A stretch of 36,092 nt of DNA. It comes from CAZCQP01 sp964500895 (GTDB lineage: Bacteria > Bacillota > Clostridia > Lachnospirales > JAISER01). The notes beneath the pieces are model-generated. The model made no database searches. It was not told the origin of the DNA and saw only the letters and a list, made by a program, of their open reading frames with translations. Location: positions 1-36,092 of the forward strand of contig CAZCQP010000030.1 of assembly GCA_964500895.1 (NCBI GenBank), read 5' to 3'. Each line of letters starts with the position of its first letter. The first letter of the stretch is position 1. This document shows, one piece after another, positions 24,430-33,222 of this stretch. The position numbers and the translations under genes were made by a program.

Positions 24430-25108
24430 GCGCTTCAACCCTTTTTCTTAAAACAATCATAAACACAACAGATAATGCAGCACCCAATAAAAGCATGTTG
24501 GCTTTGCCAACAATAAACACCGAGGCCAGGGTACAAACGATGCCAAGCACAAACGGTATTTTGGTTTTATAGGCCTTTAACTGTTCAATGACAATGACCA
24601 AAAACAGCGCTGTCATGGCAAATTCCATACCCCGTATGTCAATTTCAATTAAAGAGCCCAGGGCAGCACCAAAAAAGCAACTGGCAATCCACGCCCAGTG
24701 GTTGAACATGGACACATAAAAACAGTATTGGGGGCGAGGAACTTCGGACTTCGCCCCCGGTTCTGTTAACAAAGCGTAGGTTTCATCGGTAAGGGTAAAA
24801 ATCATATACGGTTTTTTAAAGCCCGTTCCTTTATAATCATTTAAAAGGGATAAACCATAAAATAAATGCTTAGAGTTAATTAAAAAAGTGACCAGCCCTA
24901 TTTGCCAAAAGGAAGCCTGGGTTAAGAAAAATTGTACCGCCATATATTGCCCTGCCCCGGCATACATGCACGCAGCCATGAGCACGGCCACCCAGATGGG
25001 GTAGCCCACAGCGGCCATCATAAACCCAAAAGCAGAGCCGGTTGGAAAGTAGCCCAACATAACAGGTGCACAAGCTTTTAATATTTCCTTTAACGCATGT
25101 TTGTTCAT
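24416..25108 (-). CDS. azlC: AzlC-type branched-chain amino acid exporter
   Basis: The 230-residue membrane protein shows the AzlC hallmarks GYFPTGSAFGFMMA, CMYAGAGQYMAVQFFL, LINSKHLFYGLSLL and FTLTDETYALL. It forms the larger subunit of the branched-chain amino acid exporter. ATG 25108 follows GAGGAACT. It overlaps azlD and is transcribed from a promoter at 25141-25169. No Lrp-type azlB regulator is adjacent. Confidence 0.92.
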   Translation of the reverse strand: MNKHALKEILKACAPVMLGYFPTGSAFGFMMAAVGYPIWVAVLMAACMYAGAGQYMAVQFFLTQASFWQIGLVTFLINSKHLFYGLSLLNDYKGTGFKKPYMIFTLTDETYALLTEPGAKSEVPRPQYCFYVSMFNHWAWIASCFFGAALGSLIEIDIRGMEFAMTALFLVIVIEQLKAYKTKIPFVLGIVCTLASVFIVGKANMLLLGAALSVVFMIVLRKRVEAHDYR

Positions 25109-25140
25109 TTTTAGTTCCTCAATTCTGCCAAACTTTCGTT

Positions 25141-25169
25141 ATTTTACACTTTTTTCCTGCTGATGTCTA
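25141..25169 (-). promoter_or_regulatory. Candidate promoter for azlCD
   Basis: On the minus strand TAGACA (25169-25164) and TAAAAT (25146-25141) are 17 bases apart. It lies about 33 bases upstream of the azlC start. Confidence 0.5.
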
Positions 25170-25209
25170 TATTTTTTTATCATCCTAGGACTATTGAGCC
25201 ATAAACGGT

Positions 25210-25238
25210 TTGACTTAATTCCGGTTAACAGTTATGAT
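25210..25238 (+). promoter_or_regulatory. Candidate promoter for the TMEM175-type gene
   Basis: TTGACT (25210-25215) and TATGAT (25233-25238) are separated by 17 bases, 38 bases before ATG 25277. Both boxes match consensus at five of six positions. Confidence 0.6.
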
Positions 25239-25276
25239 AACAATTCCAGAAATTTTACCTTGAATGGAGCATATGC

Positions 25277-25864
25277 ATGAAAATGTCTACAGACCGGCTG
25301 GAAGCTTTCAGTGACGGGGTGATGTCTATTTTAATTACCATCATGGCTTTTAACATCCCATTGCCCAAAGACTTTAGCAACGAAGGGTTACGAGAATTTT
25401 CAGCTGCAATTGCTGTGTTCTTTGTTAGCTTTGTGGTGGTTGGCACCCAATGGATAAGGCACCATTTTTTGTTCTCCCTCTGCAAAGAAGTCTCCAGCAT
25501 GGTGCTTTGGCGTAATATTTTTTACTTGTTCTTTCTTTCTCTCATGCCTCTTTTCACCAAGTGGATTATGGAAAACCCGGGAGAAGTTCTTCCGGCTATT
25601 GGTTATAACGTGGTGTTTTTAATGGTGGCGATATGTTTCCAAATGATGAAAAGCAGTTTGTTTAAAGAAAGCAAAGAAAAGTTCCCTAAGGAACTGATGC
25701 GGCGTAGAAAAGAGCAAAAATATGCCTGGGTATTCTTCATCGTGGTATCGGTGGGCATGGTCAGTATATTTGTACTATCTTTTTTCTACCCTACCCTGTC
25801 TATTATATTTTTTGTGGGGTTACCGGTTGTATCCTCTATCATTAATTTATGGATTGAACGCTAA
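25277..25864 (+). CDS. TMEM175 (DUF1211) family membrane protein
   Basis: Bacterial TMEM175 proteins are potassium-permeable channels lacking the classical selectivity filter. The 195-residue protein has the signature RLEAFSDGVMSILITIM (R..FSD) at residues 7-23, followed by about five further membrane segments and a basic loop (KELMRRRKEQK). ATG 25277 follows GGAG by 7 bases. It has its own promoter and no clear functional link with the azlCD genes behind it or the Fur-type gene ahead. Confidence 0.88.
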   Translation: MKMSTDRLEAFSDGVMSILITIMAFNIPLPKDFSNEGLREFSAAIAVFFVSFVVVGTQWIRHHFLFSLCKEVSSMVLWRNIFYLFFLSLMPLFTKWIMENPGEVLPAIGYNVVFLMVAICFQMMKSSLFKESKEKFPKELMRRRKEQKYAWVFFIVVSVGMVSIFVLSFFYPTLSIIFFVGLPVVSSIINLWIER

Positions 25865-25889
25865 ATGAAAATTTAATTAAGCCTTCATA

Positions 25890-25917
25890 TTGCAACCCTC
25901 TTTTTTTATGCTATAAT
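25890..25917 (+). promoter_or_regulatory. Promoter for the Fur-family regulator
   Basis: TTGCAA (25890-25895) and a consensus TATAAT (25912-25917) are 16 bases apart, 38 bases before ATG 25955. Confidence 0.5.
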
Positions 25918-25921
25918 ATGG

Positions 25922-25936
25922 AATTGAGTTTCAATT
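25922..25936. promoter_or_regulatory. Candidate operator overlapping the fur/zur-type start site
   Basis: AATTGA and TCAATT flank GTT (6-3-6, perfect). It sits just after the -10 box over the expected transcription start, where Fur-family autoregulatory sites usually lie. It does not match a classical Fur or Zur box exactly. Confidence 0.35.
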
Positions 25937-25954
25937 TTAGTTTTGGAGGAACCC

Positions 25955-26362
25955 ATGTCCCGCTATAAAACCAACCAAAGAGCGCTTATTTTCAGCTATT
26001 TACAGGAAAACCGCCACCGGCATATGACGGCGGACGATGTGTTATTTCATTTGAAAAGCAACGGTTGTTCAGTGGGCAAAGCCACCGTTTACCGCTATTT
26101 TGATGCTTTGCTGGAAGAGGGTTATTTGCGCAAATTTGATGGTGCCAACGGCAAAAGCGCCTGTTATCAGTTTGTAGAAAACAACCTGGGCTGTTGCAAC
26201 CATTACCACCTGATGTGCGACAGCTGCAACCAGCTTTTTCACATTGAATGCCAGCTTTTAGACAACGTGAACCAACATATTTTGGACAGCCATGCATTTC
26301 AGGTGAACAATTTAAAAACCACCTTCCATGGCCTTTGCGAACAATGCAGCGCCAAACATTAG
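25955..26362 (+). CDS. Fur-family metalloregulator, probably zinc-sensing (Zur-like)
   Basis: The 135-residue protein has the Fur winged-helix domain (LIFSYLQENRHRHMTADDV, then GKATVYRYFDALLEEG) and the dimerisation domain with two CXXC pairs, CDSC and CEQC, that hold structural zinc. A His/Cys cluster, CCNHYHLMC, lies at the sensing site. The start is ATG 25955, with GGAGG 5 bases upstream; TTG 25943 lies before the ribosome site. The next gene, 36 bases on, encodes a ZnuB-type metal permease, which supports a zinc role. Fur, Zur and PerR are hard to separate by sequence, so sensing specificity is inferred. Confidence 0.88.
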   Translation: MSRYKTNQRALIFSYLQENRHRHMTADDVLFHLKSNGCSVGKATVYRYFDALLEEGYLRKFDGANGKSACYQFVENNLGCCNHYHLMCDSCNQLFHIECQLLDNVNQHILDSHAFQVNNLKTTFHGLCEQCSAKH

Positions 26363-26398
26363 AACGTGTAACGCTGCAAGCTTACTGGAGGACATACC

Positions 26399-27244
26399 AT
26401 GCATAGCATCCAACAGTTTTTATTTAATCAAATTCCTTCTCTTTTTTCATACGCATTCATGCAGCGGGCCTTCATTGTAGGCGTGCTGGTTTCCTTATGT
26501 GCCGCACTGCTTGGGGTCAGCCTGGTTTTAAAGCGTTACGCCATGATTGGTGACGGCCTTGCACACGTAGGGTTTGGGGCGTTGTCTGTGGCATTTGCGT
26601 TACAACAGGCCCCACTAACAGTCTCCATTCCGGTGGTGATAGCGGCCGCCTTTTTGCTGTTAAGAATGAGTGAAAGCAGCAAAATCAAAGGGGATGCAGC
26701 CATCGCCCTTATTTCCAGCTCCTCTTTGGCCATTGGCATCATCACAACCACCCTTACCAAAGGGATGGGCACAGACGTGCACAACTATATGTTTGGAAGC
26801 ATTTTGGCCATGAGCCCTCAGGATGTATATATCAGTGTTGGCCTTTCTGTGGCGGTGTTGCTGCTCTATGTGCTTTTTTACAATAAGATTTTTGCGGTTA
26901 CTTTTGACGAGTGTTTTGCCAAAGCCACAGGTATGCGTGCCGGGATGTACAACATGCTCATTGCCTTTTTAACGGCCGTTACCATTGTGGTGGGTATGCG
27001 GATGATGGGCACCCTGCTTATCTCCAGCTTGATCATCTTCCCTGCGCTAACCTCTATGCGCTTGATGAAAAGCTTTCGAGGGGTTATTATCAGCAGTGCA
27101 GTTGTTTCAGTGGTATGCTTTTGTATGGGGATGGTGGCCTCCTTTTGCTTGGGGCTTCCTGCTGGTGCTAGCATTGTGGTGGCAAATATTCTTGGTTTTT
27201 GTTTGTTTTCTGGTTTATCATGCATAATAAAATGTAAAGGGTGA
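26399..27244 (+). CDS. znuB: Zinc/manganese ABC transporter permease
   Basis: The 281-residue protein is an ABC-3 family permease (ZnuB/MntB type) with about eight spans. The family blocks LVLKRYAMIGDGLAHVGFGA, GDAAIALISSSSLAIGI and MRMMGTLLISSLIIFPALTS are visible. It would import zinc or manganese with an ATPase and a binding protein. Neither is adjacent, which is unusual; they must be elsewhere. The preceding Fur-type gene suggests metal-dependent control. ATG 26399 follows TGGAGGAC. Confidence 0.88.
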   Translation: MHSIQQFLFNQIPSLFSYAFMQRAFIVGVLVSLCAALLGVSLVLKRYAMIGDGLAHVGFGALSVAFALQQAPLTVSIPVVIAAAFLLLRMSESSKIKGDAAIALISSSSLAIGIITTTLTKGMGTDVHNYMFGSILAMSPQDVYISVGLSVAVLLLYVLFYNKIFAVTFDECFAKATGMRAGMYNMLIAFLTAVTIVVGMRMMGTLLISSLIIFPALTSMRLMKSFRGVIISSAVVSVVCFCMGMVASFCLGLPAGASIVVANILGFCLFSGLSCIIKCKG

Positions 27245-27248
27245 AACG

Positions 27249-27956
27249 ATGCTTAAACAACAGTTGAACATTGCCGGTATTCCGGCTATATTATGGGGTG
27301 CCCCTTCAAACGCTTTGTTTATTGGGGTGCACGGCAATTTATCCAGCAAAGACGACTTGTCCTTTTTAGCAGAAGCCGCCATTCCAATGGGTTACCAGGT
27401 TTTAACATTTGATTTGCCGGAACATGGGGATCGCAAAAACCAGGGCATTCCCTGTAAGGTGCAGCAATGCGTGCAAGAACTTGAAACTGTTTTGGACTAT
27501 GCCAAAGCCCGATGGCACACCATCAGCTTGTTTGGGTGCAGCATGGGCGCTTATTTCAGTTTATTGGCATACCCAAAAGAAGCATTGAAGCAATGCCTGT
27601 TTTTGTCGCCTGTGGTGGATATGGCGTCTATCATTCAGGGCATGATGGATGCGCTGCAAATCTCCGAAGAAAGGCTCAAAGCTGAAAACGAAATTCCAAC
27701 TCCATTTGGCCATACACTATATTGGGATTATTACCATTATGTCAAAACACACCCCATTGTGGCCTGGAGTCAGCCCACATCCATACTGTCTGGTGCGCTG
27801 GATGCCATGTGCCCTGTAGCTGTGACCACTGATTTTGCCCATCGCTTCCACTGCCACTTGCAGGTTGCGGAAGGCTGCGAACACTATTTTCATACCAGAG
27901 AGCAGATGCAAATGGTCACCCACTGGCTAACGGCCAACATTTTGCCAATTGAATAA
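27249..27956 (+). CDS. Alpha/beta-hydrolase fold protein
   Basis: The 235-residue protein has the hydrolase oxyanion segment FIGVHGNLSSKDD, the nucleophile elbow GCSMGAYFSLL, and a probable acid and base in GALDAMCP and GCEHYFHTREQM. It is likely a cytoplasmic serine esterase or thioesterase; the substrate is unknown. ATG 27249 begins 4 bases after the znuB stop behind AAAGGGTG, so the two are co-transcribed. It ends just before a strong terminator. Confidence 0.85.
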   Translation: MLKQQLNIAGIPAILWGAPSNALFIGVHGNLSSKDDLSFLAEAAIPMGYQVLTFDLPEHGDRKNQGIPCKVQQCVQELETVLDYAKARWHTISLFGCSMGAYFSLLAYPKEALKQCLFLSPVVDMASIIQGMMDALQISEERLKAENEIPTPFGHTLYWDYYHYVKTHPIVAWSQPTSILSGALDAMCPVAVTTDFAHRFHCHLQVAEGCEHYFHTREQMQMVTHWLTANILPIE

Positions 27957-27965
27957 AGCCATGAA

Positions 27966-28001
27966 AAAAAGCACACAGTTTAAATTTTCTGTGTGCTTTT
28001 T
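27966..28001. terminator. Bidirectional terminator between convergent genes
   Basis: AAAAAGCACACAG (27966-27978) pairs perfectly with CTGTGTGCTTTTT (27989-28001) around a 10-base AT-rich loop. The A/T tails give a U-run on both strands, so it can serve the hydrolase gene (+) and the membrane-protein gene ending at 28016 (-). Confidence 0.9.
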
Positions 28002-28015
28002 GATGCATCGGCTGT

Positions 28016-28360
28016 TTATCTATACACCTGGTTCCAAGCTGCCTCACCAATATACGGAAGCTTAGCAACTTTTCCAACCAGGGCGGCATACATTAAATAT
28101 GCCCAAGATAATACGCCCGCTAAAGACAAGGCGCTGGATACTAAAGGGCCAATGAGCAACAGCCCTCCAAACAGGCTACGCCATATGAGCATAACCGCTG
28201 TAAGTAACAGAAACCATACCGTGGACTGTAATGCATGAAAGCGCACCAGCTTATTTTCTTTTTCAAACATGAGAAAGAAAAAGCCAGAAATATACGCAAA
28301 AGCATAACAGAGTACGCCGGTTAAATTGTCGCTAAGCCCAAAAACATTGCGTTTATACAT
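28016..28360 (-). CDS. Small membrane protein, DUF4870/Tic20-like
   Basis: The 114-residue protein has about three to four membrane spans and the phrase VRFHALQSTVWFLLL, typical of DUF4870-type proteins. YISGFFFLMFEKENKLVRFH is the connecting loop. ATG 28360 follows GGAGG. Function of this family is unknown. It is the last gene of a minus-strand run and lies 36 bases after the hypothetical gene at 28397. Confidence 0.8.
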   Translation of the reverse strand: MYKRNVFGLSDNLTGVLCYAFAYISGFFFLMFEKENKLVRFHALQSTVWFLLLTAVMLIWRSLFGGLLLIGPLVSSALSLAGVLSWAYLMYAALVGKVAKLPYIGEAAWNQVYR

Positions 28361-28396
28361 GCCATACCTCCATCTCAACAAGCCGCCAACCAATGG

Positions 28397-28822
28397 TTAC
28401 AATAATGGTGTATTGCCCTTCCCGTCATAAAACCCCCGCACTTTTGAAGAACGAATGGCTCTTATGAAACTAGAATGCTCTTTTTCCGCATGGTAAATGC
28501 TGGCCAATTCCGTGGCACAGGCACACCATTCCCGGTTGGCCAGCAACCGTTCTGCGGCAAACCAGTTGGTGGCCGCGCCCTGATCATCCGTATACACATA
28601 AATACGGAAAGCAATGTGCCGCACAAATTCAATATAGCCCAAGTCTTGTGGGCCTCTGTCCATAATACGCTTGATGTCGTCCGGGGTGAAGATGGCGCAA
28701 TCTTCAAGAAAACAAGCAATGTCTTCTGCACAGTACCACTGGTGTAGTGCATTGTTATTGCCGGTTTCCTCCCACAAAAAGTACGCCACCACTTCTGTTT
28801 TTTCTGTTAAAAGTTTATTCAT
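28397..28822 (-). CDS. Hypothetical cytoplasmic protein
   Basis: The 141-residue protein is soluble and rich in Trp, Tyr and Cys (FLWEETGNNNALHQWYCAED, WCACATELASIYHAEKEHS). I do not recognise a family. ATG 28822 follows AGAAGGGAT. It lies 47 bases after the zinc-ribbon/TPR gene and probably shares its transcript. No signal peptide or span is present. Confidence 0.72.
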   Translation of the reverse strand: MNKLLTEKTEVVAYFLWEETGNNNALHQWYCAEDIACFLEDCAIFTPDDIKRIMDRGPQDLGYIEFVRHIAFRIYVYTDDQGAATNWFAAERLLANREWCACATELASIYHAEKEHSSFIRAIRSSKVRGFYDGKGNTPLL

Positions 28823-28869
28823 TTTATATCCCTTCTAACCATCACAGACAAATACATCCATCAAACAAC

Positions 28870-30264
28870 TTATTCAGCTTGCAAAGCATTCAACCTATTG
28901 TTGGCCTTTGTTTTTAACGTTGAACTGGGGTATTCTGCCAAAAGCTTTTCATAGTAGGTTTTTGCTTCCGCATCCAGCCCTGCTTCTTCGGCCAACAGCC
29001 CCCGGTAGTACAAAATGCTGTCCATATAGCTGGCATCTTCCGGTGCAAACACTTCACATTTGTCCAGCAACGCCTTACATTGGGCATAATCTGCCGTATT
29101 GTAAGCCTGAACGGCGTCTGCATGAAGTTTCTTAGCCGCAGCCGGATAGACATCCTCTTTTAAATCTGCCATGTTTTGAATGGCATCTGCGGGTAAATCT
29201 GCGGTATCAATACTGCTTAAAAGTTCAGCAGCCTCAACATTCTGGCCGTCATTCTTTAAAGTTTCTACAGTTTCCAGTTTTTGCTGCCGGTCTTGTAAAG
29301 ATGCTTGTTTCGCATAGGTTTGGTTTTCCTGTGTCAGCTGTTTGTTTTGTTCTTCCAGCTTTGTAATCTGTTCTTCATTGGCTGTGCGCATACCTTCATA
29401 AAGCTCGTTGGTGGCCGTAGCCTCTTGCTTTAACCGGTTTATTTCCTTGTCTCTGGTATCCATCATACCCGGAATAACCAGAATGTACAAAATACCAAAG
29501 GCACACAGTGCGCCGATTAAAAACGACACCATTTCCCCTAAGCGGAATGTTTCCCCAAAGCTTTTTTTGTCTTTAGGCTGTAAGGAACCCAAGGGAACAG
29601 TCTTACCTTGATCTTTGCGCCCAATCAGCTTTACCGGCTCTGGGCGAATTTTAGAGGGAAACAATTCCCGGTAATAATTCAAGGCAATGGTGTTGTTCAC
29701 ATCAATAGACAACACCCGCTCCACCAGCGCCTGGGCTTTTTCTTTATTCTTTTGAATAAAATAGCACAACGTCAGCAGGTTCATGCCGCTTATAAACTTA
29801 GGGTTCATTTCAATGGCCTTTTTCAGCTGAATAATGGCCATGTCATCACTTTTTTGGTATAAATACTCCAACGCCTGATTATAAGCTTTCACCGCATCGT
29901 TATATTTTTCAAGGGTGCGGCTATTTTTTTCAATAATGTTTAAGTATTCAACTGCCAGGTTGTCTTCCCGTATGAGCGAACTGCTGATGACCCAGTGCTT
30001 CAAAGCATCGCCGATACAGCCAATTTCAAAATACACCAGACCGATTAAATTCCGGGCATGGATGTTGTTTTTGTTAAAATCAATGCTTCGTTCCAAGCTG
30101 TCAATGGCACCGGACAAGTCCCCTACTTTGGCTTGGGCCAAACCCCGGTTATACAGCGTGTTGGAAACCTCATTTGTTTTTACAAAAAGCACAGGGTCTA
30201 AGCCGCATTGGGGGCAGACCGACGCAAAGTCATCCATTTCATAGCTGCAGTTTGGACAATTCAC
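28870..30264 (-). CDS. Zinc-ribbon and TPR membrane protein
   Basis: The 464-residue protein begins with a zinc ribbon (CPNCSYEMDDFASVCPQC), followed by TPR-type repeats at about residues 38-205 (YNRGLAQAKVGDLSGAIDSL, AIIQLKKAIEMNPKFISGMN). There is one membrane span near residue 250 (EMVSFLIGALCAFGILYIL), then a coiled-coil, and more TPR-like repeats to the C-terminus (YYRGLLAEEAGLDAEAKTYY). It likely faces both sides of the membrane and acts as a scaffold. GTG 30264 is chosen because AAAGGAG is 8 bases upstream; GTG 30270 is too close. The upstream 50-aa gene ends 6 bases before this start, so translation is likely coupled. Function unknown. Confidence 0.85.
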   Translation of the reverse strand: MNCPNCSYEMDDFASVCPQCGLDPVLFVKTNEVSNTLYNRGLAQAKVGDLSGAIDSLERSIDFNKNNIHARNLIGLVYFEIGCIGDALKHWVISSSLIREDNLAVEYLNIIEKNSRTLEKYNDAVKAYNQALEYLYQKSDDMAIIQLKKAIEMNPKFISGMNLLTLCYFIQKNKEKAQALVERVLSIDVNNTIALNYYRELFPSKIRPEPVKLIGRKDQGKTVPLGSLQPKDKKSFGETFRLGEMVSFLIGALCAFGILYILVIPGMMDTRDKEINRLKQEATATNELYEGMRTANEEQITKLEEQNKQLTQENQTYAKQASLQDRQQKLETVETLKNDGQNVEAAELLSSIDTADLPADAIQNMADLKEDVYPAAAKKLHADAVQAYNTADYAQCKALLDKCEVFAPEDASYMDSILYYRGLLAEEAGLDAEAKTYYEKLLAEYPSSTLKTKANNRLNALQAE

Positions 30265-30269
30265 AGCCA

Positions 30270-30422
30270 CTACTCCTTTTCGCTATCAGCAGGCATGCGT
30301 TTGGTTAAATGTTGAAGCAAATCCATAATGTCCTTAATTTCATCGGAACGGATTGCTTTCTCCACTTCGTCCATGCCCATGATGGGCTCGTATTTGCTGA
30401 TTTCCTCTTTAAAATCAATCAT
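30270..30422 (-). CDS. 50-residue acidic small protein
   Basis: ATG 30422 follows CGGAGG. The product (MIDFKEEISKYEPIMGMDEV..) is soluble, helical and charged, ending MPADSEKE. The stop overlaps the ribosome-site region of the zinc-ribbon/TPR gene. A -10 TATAAT lies on the minus strand at 30466-30461 with no good -35 box. The role is unknown; coupling suggests it partners with the TPR protein. It is too short for many gene finders, but the ribosome site is strong. Confidence 0.72.
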   Translation of the reverse strand: MIDFKEEISKYEPIMGMDEVEKAIRSDEIKDIMDLLQHLTKRMPADSEKE

Positions 30423-30492
30423 AAAAAGCCTCCGATTACTACATACTTCCAATACCATTTATTATACACGTTTTTACCAAAAAAATACAGCA

Positions 30493-33141
30493 TTATTTGT
30501 GAAGATTTTTCAACTGGTCTTCAACACTTTGAAGCATACCCGCATACTTCACCCGTTTTTCTTTTTCTTCTTCAATCAGCTTGGCGGGGGCTTTGCTTAC
30601 AAAACCGGTGTTGGCCAGCTTTTTGTCAATGCGGTCCACTTCGCCAATCAAACGGGTACGTTCATCGTTTAACCGTTTCAGTTCCTTTTCCACGTCCACC
30701 AGCTGTGCAAAGGGCAAGTAAGCCACGGCGTCCTGCATCACCACAGGCACAGCATCGGTTTCAACACCTGCATTGTCTGCCGCAACCTCCACAGCAGAAG
30801 CAAAAGCCAGCGTAGCAAAAAAGGCACGGCCTTCTTCAAAGATTTGACGCACTTCCGGTTTGTCTGAAACCACGGTCACAGCCACTTTCTTGGAAGGTGG
30901 CACGTTCATCTGGGTGCGCAGCGCACGAATGCCCTTCACCCCTTCTTTAATTAAACCAATGGCTTTTTCCTCTACAGGGAAATGGTGTGCCTCGGTATAT
31001 ACTGGCCACTGGGCCACCATGATGCTTTCAGAATCTTCTTCGCTGCGTAACGACTGATAGATTTCCTCGGAAATAAAAGGCATATAGGGGTGCAGCAGCT
31101 TTAAGGCAGTGACCAGCACCGTACGTAACGTCCATAAGGCCGCTTCTCTGGTGGGGTCTTCGTGGTTATAAAGCCGTGGCTTCACCATTTCAATGTACCA
31201 GTCGCAGTATTCGTCCCAAATAAAATCGTGAATTTTGGACACAGCAAGGCCAAGCTCGTACCGTTCCATGTTTTCTTCAACATCGGGAATGAGTGCGTTT
31301 ACCTTAGACAATATCCACTTGTCCGCCGGGGTTAAGGTTTGCATATCGGCAAGCACCGGCAGTTCATCCCCAAAGTTCATCAGCACAAACCGGGCGGCAT
31401 TCCATATCTTATTCAAGAAATTCCGGCTGGATTCCACTCTTTCAGGATAATAACGGCTGTCGTTACCCGGGGCGTTGCCTGTGGCAATGGTCAGGCGCAA
31501 AGCATCTGCACCATAAGTTTCAATAACACTTAAGGGGTCTACCCCATTGCCTAAGGACTTACTCATTTTCCGGCCCTGGGCATCACGAATCAAGCCGTGA
31601 ATGAGCACGTCTTTAAAAGGTTTTTGCCCCATTTGCTCCAGCCCGGAAAACACCATACGAATCACCCAGAAGAAAATGATGTCGTAGCCTGTTACCAGCA
31701 CGTCTGTGGGGTAGAAATATTCCAGTTCGGGGGTTTTTTCTGGCCAGCCCAGTGTGGAAAATGGCCACAAAGCAGAGCTGAACCAGGTGTCTAGTGTGTC
31801 CTCATCCTGCACCAAATGGGTATGGCCGCATTCCGGGCATTTGTCCGGGCATTCACGGGCCACCACCGTATGTTTGCAGCTTTGGCAGTAGTAGGCAGGA
31901 ATGCGGTGTCCCCACCACAGCTGACGGGAAATACACCAATCCCTAATATTTTCCAACCAATGCAAATAAGTTTTACCAAAACGTTTAGGCACAATGTTCA
32001 GTTCACCAGAGTTGTACACGTCAATGGCCGGTTGCGCCAAAGATTCCATTTTCACAAACCATTGCAGCTTGGACAAAGGTTCCACCACTGTGTTGCAACG
32101 TTCGTGTACGCCCACAGCATTTTTGATGGCCTCTTTCTTTACAAACAACCCAAGCTGGGTAAATTCTTCAACAATCTTGGTTCTGGCTTCATAACGGTCC
32201 AGCCCGGCATAAGTGCCGGCGTTGGCATTTAATGTGCCATCGTCCTCCATAATGTTAATGAGGGGCAGGTTGTGGCGCACACCTACTTCAAAGTCGTTAG
32301 GGTCATGGGAGGGGGTAATTTTCACCACACCGGTGCCAAAATCCATTTCCACATAGTCGTCAGCCACAATGGGAATTTCACGGTTCACAATAGGCACGGT
32401 AACGGTTTTGCCTACCAAGTGGGCATACCGCTCGTCTTTAGGGTTCACAGCAATGGCCGTATCCCCCAGCATGGTTTCCGGCCGGGTGGTGGCGAACTGC
32501 AAAAAGTCGTTGGTGCCTGTAATGGCATATTTAAAATGATAGAAAAAGCTGTCTTTGTCTTGATGGTCTACTTCCGCATCGGAAATAGAGGTTTTACATT
32601 TAGGGCACCAGTTCACCAGACGTTCGCCCCGGTAAATGAGCCCTTTTTCATACAGACGCACAAAAACTTCCACTACAGCCTTGGACAAACCTTCATCCAA
32701 GGTGAAGCGCTCTTTAGACCAATCGCAAGAAGAACCAAATTTACGCAGCTGGGTCAAAATACGGCTGCCGTACTGGTCTTTCCATTCCCAGGCACGCTTT
32801 AAAAAAGCCTCCCGGCCAATGTCTGCTTTGGTTAAGCCTTCTTCGGCCATTTTTTCTACAATTTTAACTTCAGTGGAAATGCTGGCGTGGTCTGTACCCG
32901 GCAGCCATAGGGCATTGTATCCGGCCATCCGTTTCCAGCGAATTAAAATATCTTGCAAAGTACAGTCAAAAGCATGGCCCATGTGCAGCTGGCCCGTAAT
33001 GTTTGGCGGCGGAATAACAATGGTATAGGGTTTTTTGGATTTATCGGGTTTAGCGTGAAAATAGCCCTTTTCCAACCACCAGGCGTAAAGCTTGTCCTCT
33101 ACCTGCGCGGGATTATAGTGTTTTTCCAGTTCTTTTTTCAT
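30493..33141 (-). CDS. valS: Valyl-tRNA synthetase
   Basis: ValRS charges tRNA-Val and edits Thr. The 882-residue protein carries the class I HIGH motif as PPPNITGQLHMGHAFD, the KMSKS motif as GRKMSKSLGNGVDP, and the editing region GDTAIAVNPKDERY. A zinc-type Cys cluster (CQSC..CPDKCPEC) lies before the KMSKS motif. The C-terminus has the ValRS coiled-coil arm (LVDVEKELKRLNDERTRLIG). ATG 33141 follows GAAGGGAAGCACTGC. The gap to the upstream gene is 81 bases and mostly terminator, so there is no T-box. No clear terminator follows valS. Confidence 0.97.
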   Translation of the reverse strand: MKKELEKHYNPAQVEDKLYAWWLEKGYFHAKPDKSKKPYTIVIPPPNITGQLHMGHAFDCTLQDILIRWKRMAGYNALWLPGTDHASISTEVKIVEKMAEEGLTKADIGREAFLKRAWEWKDQYGSRILTQLRKFGSSCDWSKERFTLDEGLSKAVVEVFVRLYEKGLIYRGERLVNWCPKCKTSISDAEVDHQDKDSFFYHFKYAITGTNDFLQFATTRPETMLGDTAIAVNPKDERYAHLVGKTVTVPIVNREIPIVADDYVEMDFGTGVVKITPSHDPNDFEVGVRHNLPLINIMEDDGTLNANAGTYAGLDRYEARTKIVEEFTQLGLFVKKEAIKNAVGVHERCNTVVEPLSKLQWFVKMESLAQPAIDVYNSGELNIVPKRFGKTYLHWLENIRDWCISRQLWWGHRIPAYYCQSCKHTVVARECPDKCPECGHTHLVQDEDTLDTWFSSALWPFSTLGWPEKTPELEYFYPTDVLVTGYDIIFFWVIRMVFSGLEQMGQKPFKDVLIHGLIRDAQGRKMSKSLGNGVDPLSVIETYGADALRLTIATGNAPGNDSRYYPERVESSRNFLNKIWNAARFVLMNFGDELPVLADMQTLTPADKWILSKVNALIPDVEENMERYELGLAVSKIHDFIWDEYCDWYIEMVKPRLYNHEDPTREAALWTLRTVLVTALKLLHPYMPFISEEIYQSLRSEEDSESIMVAQWPVYTEAHHFPVEEKAIGLIKEGVKGIRALRTQMNVPPSKKVAVTVVSDKPEVRQIFEEGRAFFATLAFASAVEVAADNAGVETDAVPVVMQDAVAYLPFAQLVDVEKELKRLNDERTRLIGEVDRIDKKLANTGFVSKAPAKLIEEEKEKRVKYAGMLQSVEDQLKNLHK

Positions 33142-33160
33142 GCAGTGCTTCCCTTCTTTG

Positions 33161-33198
33161 TTTGAAAAAGGCTTTCGCCGGAAAAGGACGAAAGCCTT
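33161..33198 (-). terminator. Terminator of the coiled-coil protein gene
   Basis: On the minus strand AAGGCTTTCG pairs with CGAAAGCCTT (33198-33189 with 33177-33168) around an 11-base loop, with a U-run to 33165. It lies between the coiled-coil gene and valS, so valS needs its own promoter or readthrough. Confidence 0.85.
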
Positions 33199-33222
33199 AA
33201 TAACCTTTTCAATGGAACAATT

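Noticed and set aside
33142..33222. Possible T-box leader before valS
   Set aside because: The gap is only 81 bases and is occupied by an ordinary terminator; no specifier loop or TGGNACC-type antiterminator box seen.
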